A DNA stretch of 64,000 nucleotides, taken from the NCBI RefSeq assembly GCF_015689175.1, contig NZ_CP065047.1:1-64000 (forward strand), given 5' to 3'. Shown here one piece after another: positions 42,283 to 51,573 of this stretch. Made by a program: the position numbers and the translations under genes. The notes under the pieces were generated by a model, which saw only the letters and a program-made list of their open reading frames with translations, was not told the DNA's origin and searched no databases. Each line of letters begins with the position of its first letter. Position 1 is the first letter of the stretch. The stretch comes from Mycobacterium kubicae. Lineage in GTDB: Bacteria > Actinomycetota > Actinomycetes > Mycobacteriales > Mycobacteriaceae.

Positions 42283-43038
42283 CTAGGGATGGGAGCCGAT
42301 TCCGGGTAGCTCGCCGGGCGGTGCTGCGTTGAGGGTGTCGCTGTCGGCGGTGATGCCTGCAGTCGGGTCGATCTGCGCCGCTTCCAGTCCTGGGTCCGCC
42401 AGCAGCTCCTCGATGCAGGCCTGGGAGGCGCCGATGTAGGTGCTGTCGAGGTCGATATCTGTTGTGACGCACCAGGATCGGTCACCGGGCCACCACAGGT
42501 TGCAGGACCGGTGCGACCAAGGCTCGACGGCAACCGACTGGGCCGCGGCGGCGACGGGACCGTGCGCCAGGTAGTAGTCGCGGCCGGGTAGCCCGAAGGT
42601 CGGATGGCTATGAAACGCCTCGTGCAGGTCCCCCCAACCCGTCCACACCGCAAACCAGCAGTCGCCTGCATCGGCGGTATGGCGAGTAAACATGCGGGCC
42701 AGCGTCCGCGCGATCTCGGCAGGTAGCGTTCCGACGGCCGGGGCGTCGTTGAACAGGCCGGCTTGCTCGGCGCGGTATCCCGCGACATATCGAGATGCGT
42801 AGCCCAGTAGTCGGTTGAACTGCATCTGCGGGTGCACCGTTTTGTTATTGGCGCGGGCGATGTCTGCCCAGGGCACCGGGACGCCGCCGTCGTGGGCGGG
42901 ATGAAAGACCCGCGCATAGGCGTCGAAAATGTCCGGAAGCAGCGACCCCACGTCGGCTGCGAACGTGTGGATGCGTTCGGTCAGCCACCGCGCCGGGCGC
43001 ACATCATCGACGACCGTCAATGCGCCAACGGCGACCAC
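42283..43038 (-). CDS. Conserved actinobacterial hypothetical protein
   Basis: 251 residues from GTG 43038 (VAVGALTVVDDVRPARWLTE). Seems conserved-looking: GSLLPDIFDAYARVFHPAHD, DCWFAVWTGWGDLHEAFHSH, DYYLAHGPVAAAAQSVAVEP, HRSCNLWWPGDRSWCVTTDI. Trp, His and Asp are frequent, as in actinobacterial proteins of this type with no assigned role. It is 31 bases from the EAL gene, same strand, so the two may be co-transcribed. Confidence 0.7.
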   Translation of the reverse strand: MVAVGALTVVDDVRPARWLTERIHTFAADVGSLLPDIFDAYARVFHPAHDGGVPVPWADIARANNKTVHPQMQFNRLLGYASRYVAGYRAEQAGLFNDAPAVGTLPAEIARTLARMFTRHTADAGDCWFAVWTGWGDLHEAFHSHPTFGLPGRDYYLAHGPVAAAAQSVAVEPWSHRSCNLWWPGDRSWCVTTDIDLDSTYIGASQACIEELLADPGLEAAQIDPTAGITADSDTLNAAPPGELPGIGSHP

Positions 43039-43069
43039 GCAACCACCCTAGGCGCGCAGCGTCGACTTG

Positions 43070-44329
43070 CTAGAGCATGCGGTCAAGCAGATTCTGCGCG
43101 GCGGCGGTCACCAGCGACCGGTCGTAGGTAATGGTGAAATCGAAGCGCCGGTCCTGGTCGGCTCTGCGCTGATTAGCATCGCCGCGGCGTTCTCGGGCGA
43201 TCAGCGCAACGGCGACCTGGGCCCCCAACGCCAGCACCACCCAGTCGTGACGCAACGGATCCTGCGGGTCCAGGTGCACACCGCGGATGCCGGGCCCCAA
43301 TCGGGACGGCAAGTGTTGACCGAACACGGCGACCAGCGGCGAAGATTCGGCCAGTTCCAGGTAGCGCCGCCGGGTCGCGGCGGTGAAGTAACGTGCCTCT
43401 TGCAGCGCCACCAGCACGATCGGCGGGTCGGCGGTCTGGGTGGCCTGATCCTCGATGTGCTGACAAATCGCGGTCAGCGTCTCTTTGCGGACCGTGCGCA
43501 GCGGCGCGTCGTTGGTGAGGAGGTCAAACGGCGAACCCGACGACGGCTCGGCCGGGGCAGTGTTGTTGGGCGGCATCCACCCGCGCGGTGCGGCCTCAGG
43601 ACCGGAGTAGGCGTATTTGAATCCCTGGCCGAGTTCGGCGCCCAACGCCAGCGCCTGTTCCAAGTGGTCGTCGTTTTCGATCCCCTCTGCGAGTACCAGT
43701 GCACCGGCCCGCTCCTGGTGAGCCAGGATTGCCGCCAAGGTCCGCGCTTGACTGCGACGGGGCTGAGCCTGCACGAGAGGTAGGTCGAGCTTGATGACGT
43801 CTGGCGCGAGGATATCCAGCAGCGCCAGCGAATCAGGATGTGCGCCAACGTCATCCAGCGCGATCGCAAAGCCGTCTTGACGCAGCGCCGCCACCTTGGC
43901 GAGTAACGCATGCGGATGGGTCAGCAGACTGCGTTCGGTGATCTCGAACATCAGCGCAAGCTCGTCATGGCCGCGGGCCAGCACCGCGTTGTGGGCGCGC
44001 CCGACATATGCGCTCAGTGGTTCGCAGTTGATCGACAGCATGGTGCCGGCAGGCAACGACAGGTCCAAGGCGGTATGGATCGCCGCGTCGATGCACCGCT
44101 GATCGAGTTCGTCGAGTCGTCCGGCGGCCGTGGCGTAGGCGAACACGTCGAGCGGACTGGAATTGCCCAGTGACGGCCACCGGGCCAGGGCCTCGAAGCC
44201 GACAACGCTGCCGTCCGGCAAGGCGACGATCGGCTGCAGCACCGGTGCCAAACCGACCCCGTGCGCCGCAGCGTCCAGGCCGGAACCCGGTGACTCGACG
44301 CCACGAGCAGCGTCCCGGTCATTCGTCAT
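43070..44329 (-). CDS. EAL-domain protein with C-terminal DICT sensory domain
   Basis: 419 residues. The EAL domain (about 25-250) binds and hydrolyses cyclic di-GMP. Catalytic motifs are kept: EALAR, the Asn of SINCEP, the Glu of FEITERS, DDVG, KLD, AEGIE and GQGF. The second part (about 275-415, VRKETLTAICQHIEDQATQT, then VALQEARYFTAATRRRYLEL) is a DICT-type sensor often joined to cyclic-dinucleotide enzymes. No GGDEF domain is present. It is likely a cytosolic phosphodiesterase controlled by an unknown signal. Confidence 0.87.
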   Translation of the reverse strand: MTNDRDAARGVESPGSGLDAAAHGVGLAPVLQPIVALPDGSVVGFEALARWPSLGNSSPLDVFAYATAAGRLDELDQRCIDAAIHTALDLSLPAGTMLSINCEPLSAYVGRAHNAVLARGHDELALMFEITERSLLTHPHALLAKVAALRQDGFAIALDDVGAHPDSLALLDILAPDVIKLDLPLVQAQPRRSQARTLAAILAHQERAGALVLAEGIENDDHLEQALALGAELGQGFKYAYSGPEAAPRGWMPPNNTAPAEPSSGSPFDLLTNDAPLRTVRKETLTAICQHIEDQATQTADPPIVLVALQEARYFTAATRRRYLELAESSPLVAVFGQHLPSRLGPGIRGVHLDPQDPLRHDWVVLALGAQVAVALIARERRGDANQRRADQDRRFDFTITYDRSLVTAAAQNLLDRML

Positions 44330-44569
44330 AAGCAGGCATTCGAAGCTGAAGCAAAGCGTGGACGGCGGCGAGCCGATTGCCGGGGTTTCCCGTCCAACCG
44401 GTGCCCGCTACCCTAGCGGTTAGGGGAGCCTAAGCAATCTTCGGTACGGTGCAGTAAGGCCGGCTTGCGCACGGGAGGAGTGCAACGAGATGACTCGGTG
44501 GGCGGTAACTGAGGGCGTGGCGCCCGTTGCTGTCCAAAGCCCGAACGTGCGCCCGCGAGGTGCGGCGGC

Positions 44570-46078
44570 ATGAGCTTCATCTGGATGGCGCTGCCGCCGG
44601 AGGTGCATTCCACGTTGCTTTCCAGCGGACCGGGGCCAGGTTCATTGTTGGCCGCCGCGGGCGGTTATCAGGCATTGAGCGCCGAATACGCCGACGCGAT
44701 GGCCGAGCTCTCCGGTTTGCTGGGTGCGGTGCAGGCCGGTGCGTGGCAGGGGCCGAGCGCGGAGCAGTACGTCGCGGCGCACGTGCCCTACCTGGCGTGG
44801 CTGGCCCAGGCGCGCGGCAAGAGCGACGCGGCCGCCGCGCAGCACGAGGCCGCCGCGGCGGCGTACACGACGGCCCTGGCGATGATGCCTACGCTGGCCG
44901 AACTGGCCGCGAACCACATCACCCATGGGGTGCTGGTCGCGACGAACTTCTTCGGCATCAACACCATCCCGATCGCCCTCAACGAAGCCGATTACGTCCG
45001 CATGTGGACCCAGGCCGCCACGACGATGAGCGGATACGAGGCCATGTCGGCCGCGGCGCTGGGCGCCGTCCCGCCCACCGCGCCGGCGCCGATGGTGATG
45101 ACGTCCGACATCGGCGACGCCGCGCAGACCAGCCAGCTGGCCGCGGCCGCGCCGGCGGCCGACTCGGGCAGCCAACTCAACCTCGCCGACATCATCTCCC
45201 AGCTGCTGCAGGCGTACTCGAACTACGTGCAGCAGCTGTTCGAGCCGATCACCAACTTCTTGCAGGATCCGATCGGCAACAGCATCAAGTTGGTCACCGA
45301 CTTCATGACCAACCCGGCGCAGGCACTGGTCACCTGGGGGCCGCTGCTGTTCGCGGTCGCCTACCAAGCGATAACCTGGGTGGCGGCGGCGCTGACCTAT
45401 CCTCAGCTGCTGTTGCAGCCCCTGCTGGCCATCACACTGGGGGTGGTCATCGGCGTGGCCCAGCAATTCTTGGAGCAAGCGCCGGCTCTGGCCGCAGAAG
45501 GTGGCGCCGCCGCCGCTGCAGTACCGGTCCAGGTCGCGCACCAATCCAGCTGGCCGGTGGTGGGTTTGGCCCCCACCGTGGCCGGTCCGGCTGGCGCACC
45601 CGCAGCTTCGGCGGCCGGCAGCGCGGGCGCGGCGCCGACGTCGGCGGCTCCGGCGGCCCCGGCGGCGACGATCGTGCCGTACGCCGTGGGCGGCATGGAT
45701 CCCGGTGAGGGGTTCACGCCCATCCTGCGCGACAGGACCGCAGCGAAGGCTCCGTCGGCGAGTGTCCCGGCCGCCGCGGCGGGGGTGTCCGCGCGCGACA
45801 GGCGCCTTGCCCGCCGCAAGCGTAAGGACACCATGCCGGAACGTCAGTACGCCGACGAGTTCATGGACTACGACACGAACGGCGGCTCCGGCGCTGAGCC
45901 GGTGCCGGATCCGGTGGTGGCCGCGTCAACCCTGGGTGCGGGGCAAATGGGCTTCGAAGGTACCGCGGCCAACGGCCAGGCCGACGCGGCTGGACTGACG
46001 ACCCTGCCCGGCGACAGCTTCGGCGGCGGACCAACCAGCCCGATGCTGCCCACGGGTTGGGAGACCGACGGCCGCTAG
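44570..46078 (+). CDS. PPE family protein, PPE-PPW subfamily
   Basis: 502 residues with the conserved N-terminal PPE domain (about 1-180): [20 protein letters not shown], with the PPE motif, [20 protein letters not shown] and [20 protein letters not shown]. The C-terminus has the PPE-PPW motifs GFxGT (MGFEGTA) and PxxPxxW (SPMLPTGW). Members are exported by ESX systems, mostly ESX-5. No PE partner precedes it. The 240-base upstream gap (44330-44569) has no evident gene. The stop overlaps the GNAT gene tail by 4 bases. Confidence 0.92.
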   Translation: MSFIWMALPPEVHSTLLSSGPGPGSLLAAAGGYQALSAEYADAMAELSGLLGAVQAGAWQGPSAEQYVAAHVPYLAWLAQARGKSDAAAAQHEAAAAAYTTALAMMPTLAELAANHITHGVLVATNFFGINTIPIALNEADYVRMWTQAATTMSGYEAMSAAALGAVPPTAPAPMVMTSDIGDAAQTSQLAAAAPAADSGSQLNLADIISQLLQAYSNYVQQLFEPITNFLQDPIGNSIKLVTDFMTNPAQALVTWGPLLFAVAYQAITWVAAALTYPQLLLQPLLAITLGVVIGVAQQFLEQAPALAAEGGAAAAAVPVQVAHQSSWPVVGLAPTVAGPAGAPAASAAGSAGAAPTSAAPAAPAATIVPYAVGGMDPGEGFTPILRDRTAAKAPSASVPAAAAGVSARDRRLARRKRKDTMPERQYADEFMDYDTNGGSGAEPVPDPVVAASTLGAGQMGFEGTAANGQADAAGLTTLPGDSFGGGPTSPMLPTGWETDGR

Positions 46079-46413
46079 CTGGGCTGCGTCTGAGCCCAGC
46101 CCCGCACCTCAGCGGTGACGGGGTCGGTGATGTCGTTGAACTCGGGATGCTTCTTGAGCACCGTGCTCACCATGGAGCAGACCGGCACGATGCGTTTACC
46201 CTCCGAGCGGGCCTCTTCCAGCGCCTCCTCGAGCAGGATGGTGGCCAAGCCGCGGCCGCCGAATTCCGGGTCGATTTCAGTGTGGAAGAAGACGCGCTGG
46301 TCACCGCGGTCGGCGTAGTCGGCCAGGCCGACGGTCTTGCCTTCCACGGCGATGGTGTACCGACGCGGTTCGGTGGTGACCGTGGCTTCGGCGCCCGTCT
46401 TGTCCGTGGTCAT
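46075..46413 (-). CDS. Small GNAT-type N-acetyltransferase
   Basis: 112 residues from ATG 46413 ([20 protein letters not shown]), with GGAGA upstream. The short GNAT domain of the YidJ/Gcn5-like group shows [20 protein letters not shown], the acetyl-CoA loop, and [18 protein letters not shown]. Substrate unknown. It overlaps the pirin gene by 4 bases (ATGA), so they are translated together. Confidence 0.88.
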   Translation of the reverse strand: MTTDKTGAEATVTTEPRRYTIAVEGKTVGLADYADRGDQRVFFHTEIDPEFGGRGLATILLEEALEEARSEGKRIVPVCSMVSTVLKKHPEFNDITDPVTAEVRGWAQTQPS

Positions 46414-47390
46414 CGATTCTCCTTTCGTTCTGGCTGCGGCCGGGGCCGCAGCCGAGTGGTGGGCAGGGGCGGGGCGGGCAGTCGGGTGACTGATCCCTGG
46501 TAACCCTTGACGTCGCCGAAGCGGTCGTCGGCGTCCTGCCACTGCCGGCGATAGGTGAGGATGTCGTCGTGGCTGCGCCCGACAAAGTTCCACCACATCA
46601 CCAACTGTTCGGTGAAGGGCGTGCCGCCCAGCAGCAGCACGCGCGCCGGTCTATCGGTGACGTTGTGCAACTGCAGCGTGCGGTTGCCCGGGGCCTGGTA
46701 GCCCAGATCACCCACCGCGAGGGCAGTTCCGCACATCCGGACCGGCCCTTGATCACACAGCACCCCGTGCTCGAACGCTGGGTCGATGTCCAGCTGTAGC
46801 GCACCCCCCGCATCGAGGTCGATCTGAGCGCCCAGCAGCGGGGTGAAAGTGTCTATAGGCGAACGGCTTCCGGCCAGTTCGCCCAGGAACACCCGCGCCT
46901 GTGCACCGGGCAGATCGACGGGTGGGGGCGCATAGTGGGCGAAGTCGCGTCCGGTGTCGCGCGCGTGGTCTGGCAGGGCCACCCACAGCTGCGCGCCGTG
47001 TAGCACCGGCTCGGAGTCCACGGACACCTCGGAGTGACAGATTCCCGCGCCCGCCGTCATCAGGTTGAGCTCTCCCGGGCGGACCAGGGTGTGAACTCCG
47101 GCGCTATCCCGGTGTTCCACCAGTCCGCTGAACAACCAGCTGGCCGTTTGCAAACCGGTGTGCGGATGCGGCGGCACGTCCATGCGCGTACCCGAGACCG
47201 GCCCGTAATGGTCGACGAAGCACCACGCACCGGTCAGCGAGCGCTGCCGCTGCGGCAGCGTGCGCTGTACCCGGATGGCCCGGGGGCCACCCAGTGGCAC
47301 TTCGCGTGGACGCAGGACTTCGACCGACGCGTCATCGATATATGAAGGGTGACAAGCGACCTCGGCTGGTGCTGCCTCGAGGTTGCTCAT
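46410..47390 (-). CDS. Pirin family protein
   Basis: 326 residues, bicupin fold. The N-terminal cupin has the metal-binding residues in DVPPHPHTGLQTASWLFSG and HSEVSVDSEP. The C-terminal cupin holds QLVMWWNFVGRSHDDILTYR, a family hallmark. Pirins are iron-binding, either quercetinase-like or redox-dependent regulators; which applies here is unknown. Upstream of and overlapping the GNAT gene. Confidence 0.9.
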   Translation of the reverse strand: MSNLEAAPAEVACHPSYIDDASVEVLRPREVPLGGPRAIRVQRTLPQRQRSLTGAWCFVDHYGPVSGTRMDVPPHPHTGLQTASWLFSGLVEHRDSAGVHTLVRPGELNLMTAGAGICHSEVSVDSEPVLHGAQLWVALPDHARDTGRDFAHYAPPPVDLPGAQARVFLGELAGSRSPIDTFTPLLGAQIDLDAGGALQLDIDPAFEHGVLCDQGPVRMCGTALAVGDLGYQAPGNRTLQLHNVTDRPARVLLLGGTPFTEQLVMWWNFVGRSHDDILTYRRQWQDADDRFGDVKGYQGSVTRLPAPPLPTTRLRPRPQPERKENR

Positions 47391-47450
47391 CTTCTACTCT
47401 TCGGACGCGGTGCGAATCGGGTGTTCATCCGCGACCATACTCCCGGCCCG

Positions 47451-48833
47451 CTATCGGCCCGGGGGCTGCAGCGCCTTCATGGCGACCCGCATCACCGGCT
47501 CGGGTATCCGGTCCTTCATCGACAACGCCGCGTCGGCGGCCCGAGAGCGCAGCGGAGTGCCGCGGCCGAACATCCGGTTGAACGGTCCACCCGAAGGCTC
47601 GAGCACGACATGCAGCGGCGGCCGGTCGACCGCGGCGCCCAGCGCGTTGGCGATCACCATGCGCTGGATCTCGCTGGTGCCCTCAAAGATGGTGTACAGC
47701 TTGGCATCCCGATACCACTTCTCCACCGGGTGATCGGTGATGTATCCCCAGCCGCCCATCGTCTGAATAGCGCGCTCGGTCGCCTTGACCGCGACTTCGC
47801 TGGCCGCCATCTTCGACATCGAGCCCTCCCCACGCTCGAACGGGATGCCGTTGGCCGCCATCCACGATGCGCGCCACGTCAGCAGCCGCGCAGCATCGAT
47901 CTGGGTCGCCAGTTCCGCCAGCGGGAAGGCGATGCCCTGGTTGTCGATGATCGGCCCGCCGAACGCTTCTCGCTCGGTGGCGTAGGACGTTGCGTACTCC
48001 AGTGCGGCGCGCGCGATGCCGATCGCCTGCGCGGCGACCATCGGACGAGTCTGTTCGAAGGTGCCCAGCGTCGCCGAGCCGGACCGCTTGGCGCCCGCGA
48101 CCACTTCCCGGGCCTTGGCCAGCTTGTGCTCCAGCTTCTCGTCCCCGCCGAGCAGGTTGGCGCCCGGCACGCGGACACCGTTGAAGCGCAACTCCGCGGT
48201 GTGGGAAGCCCGGCAACCCAGCTTGTCGAGCTTGCGCACCAGCTCCAGACCGGGTGTTCCGCCGGGCACCACGAACAGCGCCTGCCCCCGGTGACCGAGT
48301 TCCTGATCGACAACCGCATTGACGACGTGCACGTTGGCGATGCCGCCGTTGCCGATCCACATCTTGTGGCCGTCGATGATCCAGTCGTCACCGTCCCGAC
48401 GCGCATGTGTGCGCAAGTTTCGGACGTCGCTGCCGCCCTCGGGTTCGGAGATGGCCAGGGCGGCCAGCTTGAGGTCACCCGGGGTTCCGAAGCACTCCGG
48501 AGCCCACTGCAGCATCTGTTCCGGCGATGCGGCCTGACCGATCGCCGACAACGCCAGGGCCGGCATGACGATCGCCAAACCGATTCCGGCACAACCCCAG
48601 AACAGCTCCTCCATGAACATGGGCAGCGAAATGCCGGTCGGGTCGCCGATCAAGTCGCGGTAGAACAGCGGACTGTAGAAGCCGCGCTGCGCGGCCTCCT
48701 CCAGTACCGGCCAGGGGAACTCCTGGCGCTGGTCGTAGTCGAGGGCAACCGGCCGGATCACTTCTTCGGCGAACTCATGTGTGCGCCGGGCCAAGTCGTG
48801 TTGTGCTGCCGTGGGTGTCAGATCGAACGTCAT
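47451..48833 (-). CDS. Acyl-CoA dehydrogenase
   Basis: FAD-dependent beta-oxidation-type dehydrogenase, 460 residues. Family features: AISEPEGGSDVRNLRTHARR (FAD/substrate loop), WIIDGHKMWIGNGGIANVHV, and YATEREAFGGPIIDNQGIAF. The catalytic Glu is in LYTIFEGTSEIQRMVIAN. The C-terminus extends past the usual 380-400 residues by about 60 (LRSRAADAALSMKDRIPEPV), which may affect substrate choice. The chain length is not predictable. It lies between pirin and whiB5 on the same strand. Confidence 0.92.
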   Translation of the reverse strand: MTFDLTPTAAQHDLARRTHEFAEEVIRPVALDYDQRQEFPWPVLEEAAQRGFYSPLFYRDLIGDPTGISLPMFMEELFWGCAGIGLAIVMPALALSAIGQAASPEQMLQWAPECFGTPGDLKLAALAISEPEGGSDVRNLRTHARRDGDDWIIDGHKMWIGNGGIANVHVVNAVVDQELGHRGQALFVVPGGTPGLELVRKLDKLGCRASHTAELRFNGVRVPGANLLGGDEKLEHKLAKAREVVAGAKRSGSATLGTFEQTRPMVAAQAIGIARAALEYATSYATEREAFGGPIIDNQGIAFPLAELATQIDAARLLTWRASWMAANGIPFERGEGSMSKMAASEVAVKATERAIQTMGGWGYITDHPVEKWYRDAKLYTIFEGTSEIQRMVIANALGAAVDRPPLHVVLEPSGGPFNRMFGRGTPLRSRAADAALSMKDRIPEPVMRVAMKALQPPGR

Positions 48834-48920
48834 GGATATGCGCCCTTTGGTCGACCGGTTGCTGCGCCCTCGTCTACCCCATCGACTCTCGCAGCAAACT
48901 GCGCGAGCGCCCCACCGGCC

Positions 48921-49337
48921 CTAGGCCGCCGTGCGTGGACCGGTGTGTGCGGTCGGCAAGTGCAGGACCACCGCGGTGACGGGGACGATGTCATGTTCGC
49001 GCCGCTCCAGCAGCGCCGCATTTTCGGGCAGCTGCCGGGCGTTGATCTCGCCGGCGGCGATGCGCCGCAGCACCTCGTGCGCGCGGGCGAGCTGCTCGCG
49101 CTTTCGGTATTGGCCGCCGGGCAGCTTCACACCAGCCCAAACCCCGTACTCCTCGCGGTGCTTGATGGCGCGTTGTGCGCACAGCCGCTGCTGTGCCAAT
49201 GGGCAGCGGCGTAGGCACTGAATCCGGGCCTCGGTGGCCGACCGTTCGTAGGCACGGGCCTTGGCCGCACCGTCGCCGTCGTCATCGTCGGGGTAGCCGA
49301 ACCACAGTTCCGGGTTGGTTGCACACGGGTTTGCCAT
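48921..49337 (-). CDS. whiB5: WhiB-family iron-sulfur regulator WhiB5
   Basis: 138 residues, matching Rv0022c in position and sequence (MANPCATNPELWFGYPDDDD). The cysteines are Cys5, Cys41, Cys45 and Cys53, so the spacing is CX3CX7C instead of the common CX2CX5C, a WhiB5 trait. The tryptophan turn motif GVWAG and the basic stretch KLPGGQYRKREQL follow. It is divergent from the XRE regulator and stands at the left edge of the ESX-like locus. In M. tuberculosis WhiB5 has been linked to control of ESX-2 and ESX-4 genes. Confidence 0.95.
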   Translation of the reverse strand: MANPCATNPELWFGYPDDDDGDGAAKARAYERSATEARIQCLRRCPLAQQRLCAQRAIKHREEYGVWAGVKLPGGQYRKREQLARAHEVLRRIAAGEINARQLPENAALLERREHDIVPVTAVVLHLPTAHTGPRTAA

Positions 49338-49375
49338 GTCGCGGCCTCCTTATCGGCTGGGAAACGTAGGCAGAA

Positions 49376-49467
49376 TCGTATACATCGATACGACGCGATC
49401 GCAAGAGAATTGCTACAAGAACGTATATCCGACAAGTCGTCGGCCCCGCTGTGTACTATCCGCGTAT
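49376..49467. promoter_or_regulatory. CGTAT half-sites between whiB5 and the XRE regulator
   Basis: The inverted repeat TCGTAT-acatcg-ATACGA occupies 49376-49393. Further CGTAT copies are at 49422-49426 and 49463-49467, and the sequence ACGTATATTC appears again inside the regulator gene. They cluster in the 144-base divergent promoter region, so binding by the XRE regulator (autoregulation) is a reasonable inference. Confidence 0.5.
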
Positions 49468-49481
49468 GGCCGGAGGCTGCG

Positions 49482-50285
49482 GTGAGCCGTGAGTCGGCCG
49501 GCGCGGCGATCCGCGCGTTGCGGGAGTCGCGGGATTGGTCGCTAGCCGATCTGTCGGCCGCCACCGGCGTCAGCATCATGGGCCTGAGCTTCCTGGAACG
49601 CGGCACCCGCAAACCGCACAAAAGCACAGTTCAAAAGGTTGAGAACGGACTAGGGCTGCCGCCCGGCACCTATTCACGGCTGCTGGTCGCCGCCGATCCG
49701 GACGCGGAACTAGCCCGCCTGATCACCGCCCAACCACCGGAGCCCGCTGCGGTCAGGCGGACCGGAGCAGTCGTCGTCGACCGTCACAGCGACACCGACG
49801 TCCTTGAAGGCTATGCCGAAGCACAGCTCGATGCGCTCCGTTCGGTCATCGAAAGACTGCCCGCGACGACATCAAACGAATATGAGACGTATATTCTGTC
49901 TGTGATCGCGCAGTGCGTGAAGGCGGAGATGCTGGCCGCCAGCTCCTGGCGAGTGGCGGTCAACGCCGGCACTGACTCGACCGATCGGTTGATGCAGCAT
50001 TTGGAGGCGCTGGAAGCGACGCGCGGCGCCTTGCTGGAGCGGATGCCGGCCAGCCTGAGCGCTCGGTTCGACCGCGCCTGCGCACACTCGCCGTTGCCCG
50101 AAGCGGTCATCGCCGCGCTTGTCGGTGTTGGTGGCGACGAATTGTGGGACATCCGAAATCGTGGTGCCATTCCTCCCAATGCGCTGCCGCGGATCCGCGC
50201 CTTCACCGAAGCAATGGAGGCGGCGGAGACGGGCATCGACACCCGAGCAACAGACGGTGAGGGGAGCGATGAGTCCAGAAGTTGA
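49482..50285 (+). CDS. XRE-family transcriptional regulator (Rv0023-type)
   Basis: 267 residues from GTG 49482 (SRESAGAAIRALRESRDWSL). The helix-turn-helix covers about residues 8-62 (LADLSAATGVSIMGLSFLER, GTRKPHKSTVQKVENGLGLP). The C-terminal 200 residues are Ala/Glu-rich and alpha-helical, possibly for dimerisation or ligand binding. The same gene is next to whiB5 in M. tuberculosis. The end overlaps the NlpC/P60 gene by 17 bases, suggesting one transcript. Confidence 0.92.
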   Translation: MSRESAGAAIRALRESRDWSLADLSAATGVSIMGLSFLERGTRKPHKSTVQKVENGLGLPPGTYSRLLVAADPDAELARLITAQPPEPAAVRRTGAVVVDRHSDTDVLEGYAEAQLDALRSVIERLPATTSNEYETYILSVIAQCVKAEMLAASSWRVAVNAGTDSTDRLMQHLEALEATRGALLERMPASLSARFDRACAHSPLPEAVIAALVGVGGDELWDIRNRGAIPPNALPRIRAFTEAMEAAETGIDTRATDGEGSDESRS

Positions 50286-51108
50286 GTTGTTGAGCCGCGC
50301 CCATGAGATGTTCGCCGGCGCGGGACGCCCGCCCGTCGTCGACGGGGACAACGAACGCTTCCGTCAGTCTCCCCATACTGCGTCCAATCTTGTTGTTGCC
50401 CAGGGCAGTTACCACCAGGCCGCGCAGCGCAGCCACGCGGCCCTGTTGTCGGCCGCGCGAACCGACGCCGCTGCCAGCGCCATCCTCAGCGCGGCGCACC
50501 ACGACCACGAGACAGCCCGCGACCGGACCGGGCGCGTCGTCCAAGAGGCCCGCGCCGACGCGAGCCTTACTCCCACAACGCCCTTAGGTCAGCGGGAAGC
50601 AATGCGCCGACAGGCAGCGCGACTGCGCTCCCAACGCGCTCATGTCTTGTTGGCGCGCCACCGGGCGCGACGGCACCTGGCCGCCTTGCGGGCGCTGCGC
50701 TACCGCGGCACCCGGCACCATCGGCGTGCGTCGGCGTCGTCTTTGGCGGCTCTGCGACTGCCCACAGCAAACGGCCGGGCCGGGATTGCCGTGCGCGCGG
50801 CGTTGTCACGGTTGGGTCGCCCCTATGTCTGGGGCGCGACCGGACCGAACCAATTCGACTGTTCCGGCCTGGTCCAGTGGTCCTACGCGCAGGCCGGTGT
50901 CCATCTGGATCGGACGACCTATCAACAGATCAACGACGGGATTCCGGTGCCTCGCTCGCAGGTGCGGCCCGGTGATCTCGTGTTTCCACACGCTGGTCAT
51001 GTGCAACTGGCCATCGGCAACAACATGGTGGTCGAAGCGCCGTATTCGGGCGCCACCGTCCGCATCAGTCCATTGGGCGGCAACGTGCAGATCCGTCGCC
51101 CACTGTAA
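50269..51108 (+). CDS. NlpC/P60 hydrolase without signal peptide (Rv0024-type)
   Basis: 279 residues from ATG 50269. The first 150 residues are helical and Arg/Ala-rich ([20 protein letters not shown]), resembling ESX-exported helical domains; no signal peptide or lipobox is seen. The C-terminal NlpC/P60 domain has the catalytic Cys in [17 protein letters not shown], His in [12 protein letters not shown], and a third polar residue in MVVEAP. It would cut peptidoglycan stem peptides if it reached the wall. Export through ESX is inferred from its lack of a signal and its neighbours. Confidence 0.92.
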   Translation: MSPEVELLSRAHEMFAGAGRPPVVDGDNERFRQSPHTASNLVVAQGSYHQAAQRSHAALLSAARTDAAASAILSAAHHDHETARDRTGRVVQEARADASLTPTTPLGQREAMRRQAARLRSQRAHVLLARHRARRHLAALRALRYRGTRHHRRASASSLAALRLPTANGRAGIAVRAALSRLGRPYVWGATGPNQFDCSGLVQWSYAQAGVHLDRTTYQQINDGIPVPRSQVRPGDLVFPHAGHVQLAIGNNMVVEAPYSGATVRISPLGGNVQIRRPL

Positions 51109-51121
51109 GAAGGTTGAACTC

Positions 51122-51484
51122 ATGTCGGACCAAGCAGGATCCTCGATAGCCGCGATTCAGGCACGGCAGGCGGCGTTGGCCAGACAACACAGCGCGGTTG
51201 CCGAGGCCGACCGGATTCTGGCCGAGGCAGTCGAGAGCGCGCACGCCGCAATGCGGGACAGTGTCCGTCGGCTCGATGCGATCGCCGCGGAGATCGACCG
51301 CGCAGTGCCACAGCAGGAAACGTTCGCTGTCGATACGCCGGTTGGAGCGCGCGAGTTCCAGAGGTTCTTGGTCGCCAAACAGCGGGAGATCGCAGCCATC
51401 GTGGCCAACGCCCGCGAGCTGGACCGCGCGAAAGCGGCAGTCCTGCACGGTATCCGGGACCAGTACGCTCTGATTGCGGGCTAG
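51122..51484 (+). CDS. DUF4226 protein (Rv0025-type)
   Basis: 120 residues from ATG 51122 ([20 protein letters not shown]), the same length as Rv0025. All-helical. The segment [20 protein letters not shown] is closely repeated in the next gene. GAAGGT lies 8 bases upstream of the start. DUF4226 proteins occur beside ESX-2-type genes in mycobacteria, which suggests a link to secretion. Function unknown. Confidence 0.88.
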   Translation: MSDQAGSSIAAIQARQAALARQHSAVAEADRILAEAVESAHAAMRDSVRRLDAIAAEIDRAVPQQETFAVDTPVGAREFQRFLVAKQREIAAIVANARELDRAKAAVLHGIRDQYALIAG

Positions 51485-51573
51485 CCCTCAGCTGTCGACA
51501 AGCGTGTCCAAGGTGAATTGTCGCTCGTAGCGGGCTTGGGTACTGTCCCGCGGCATGGAGGGTTCCCGGCCAG

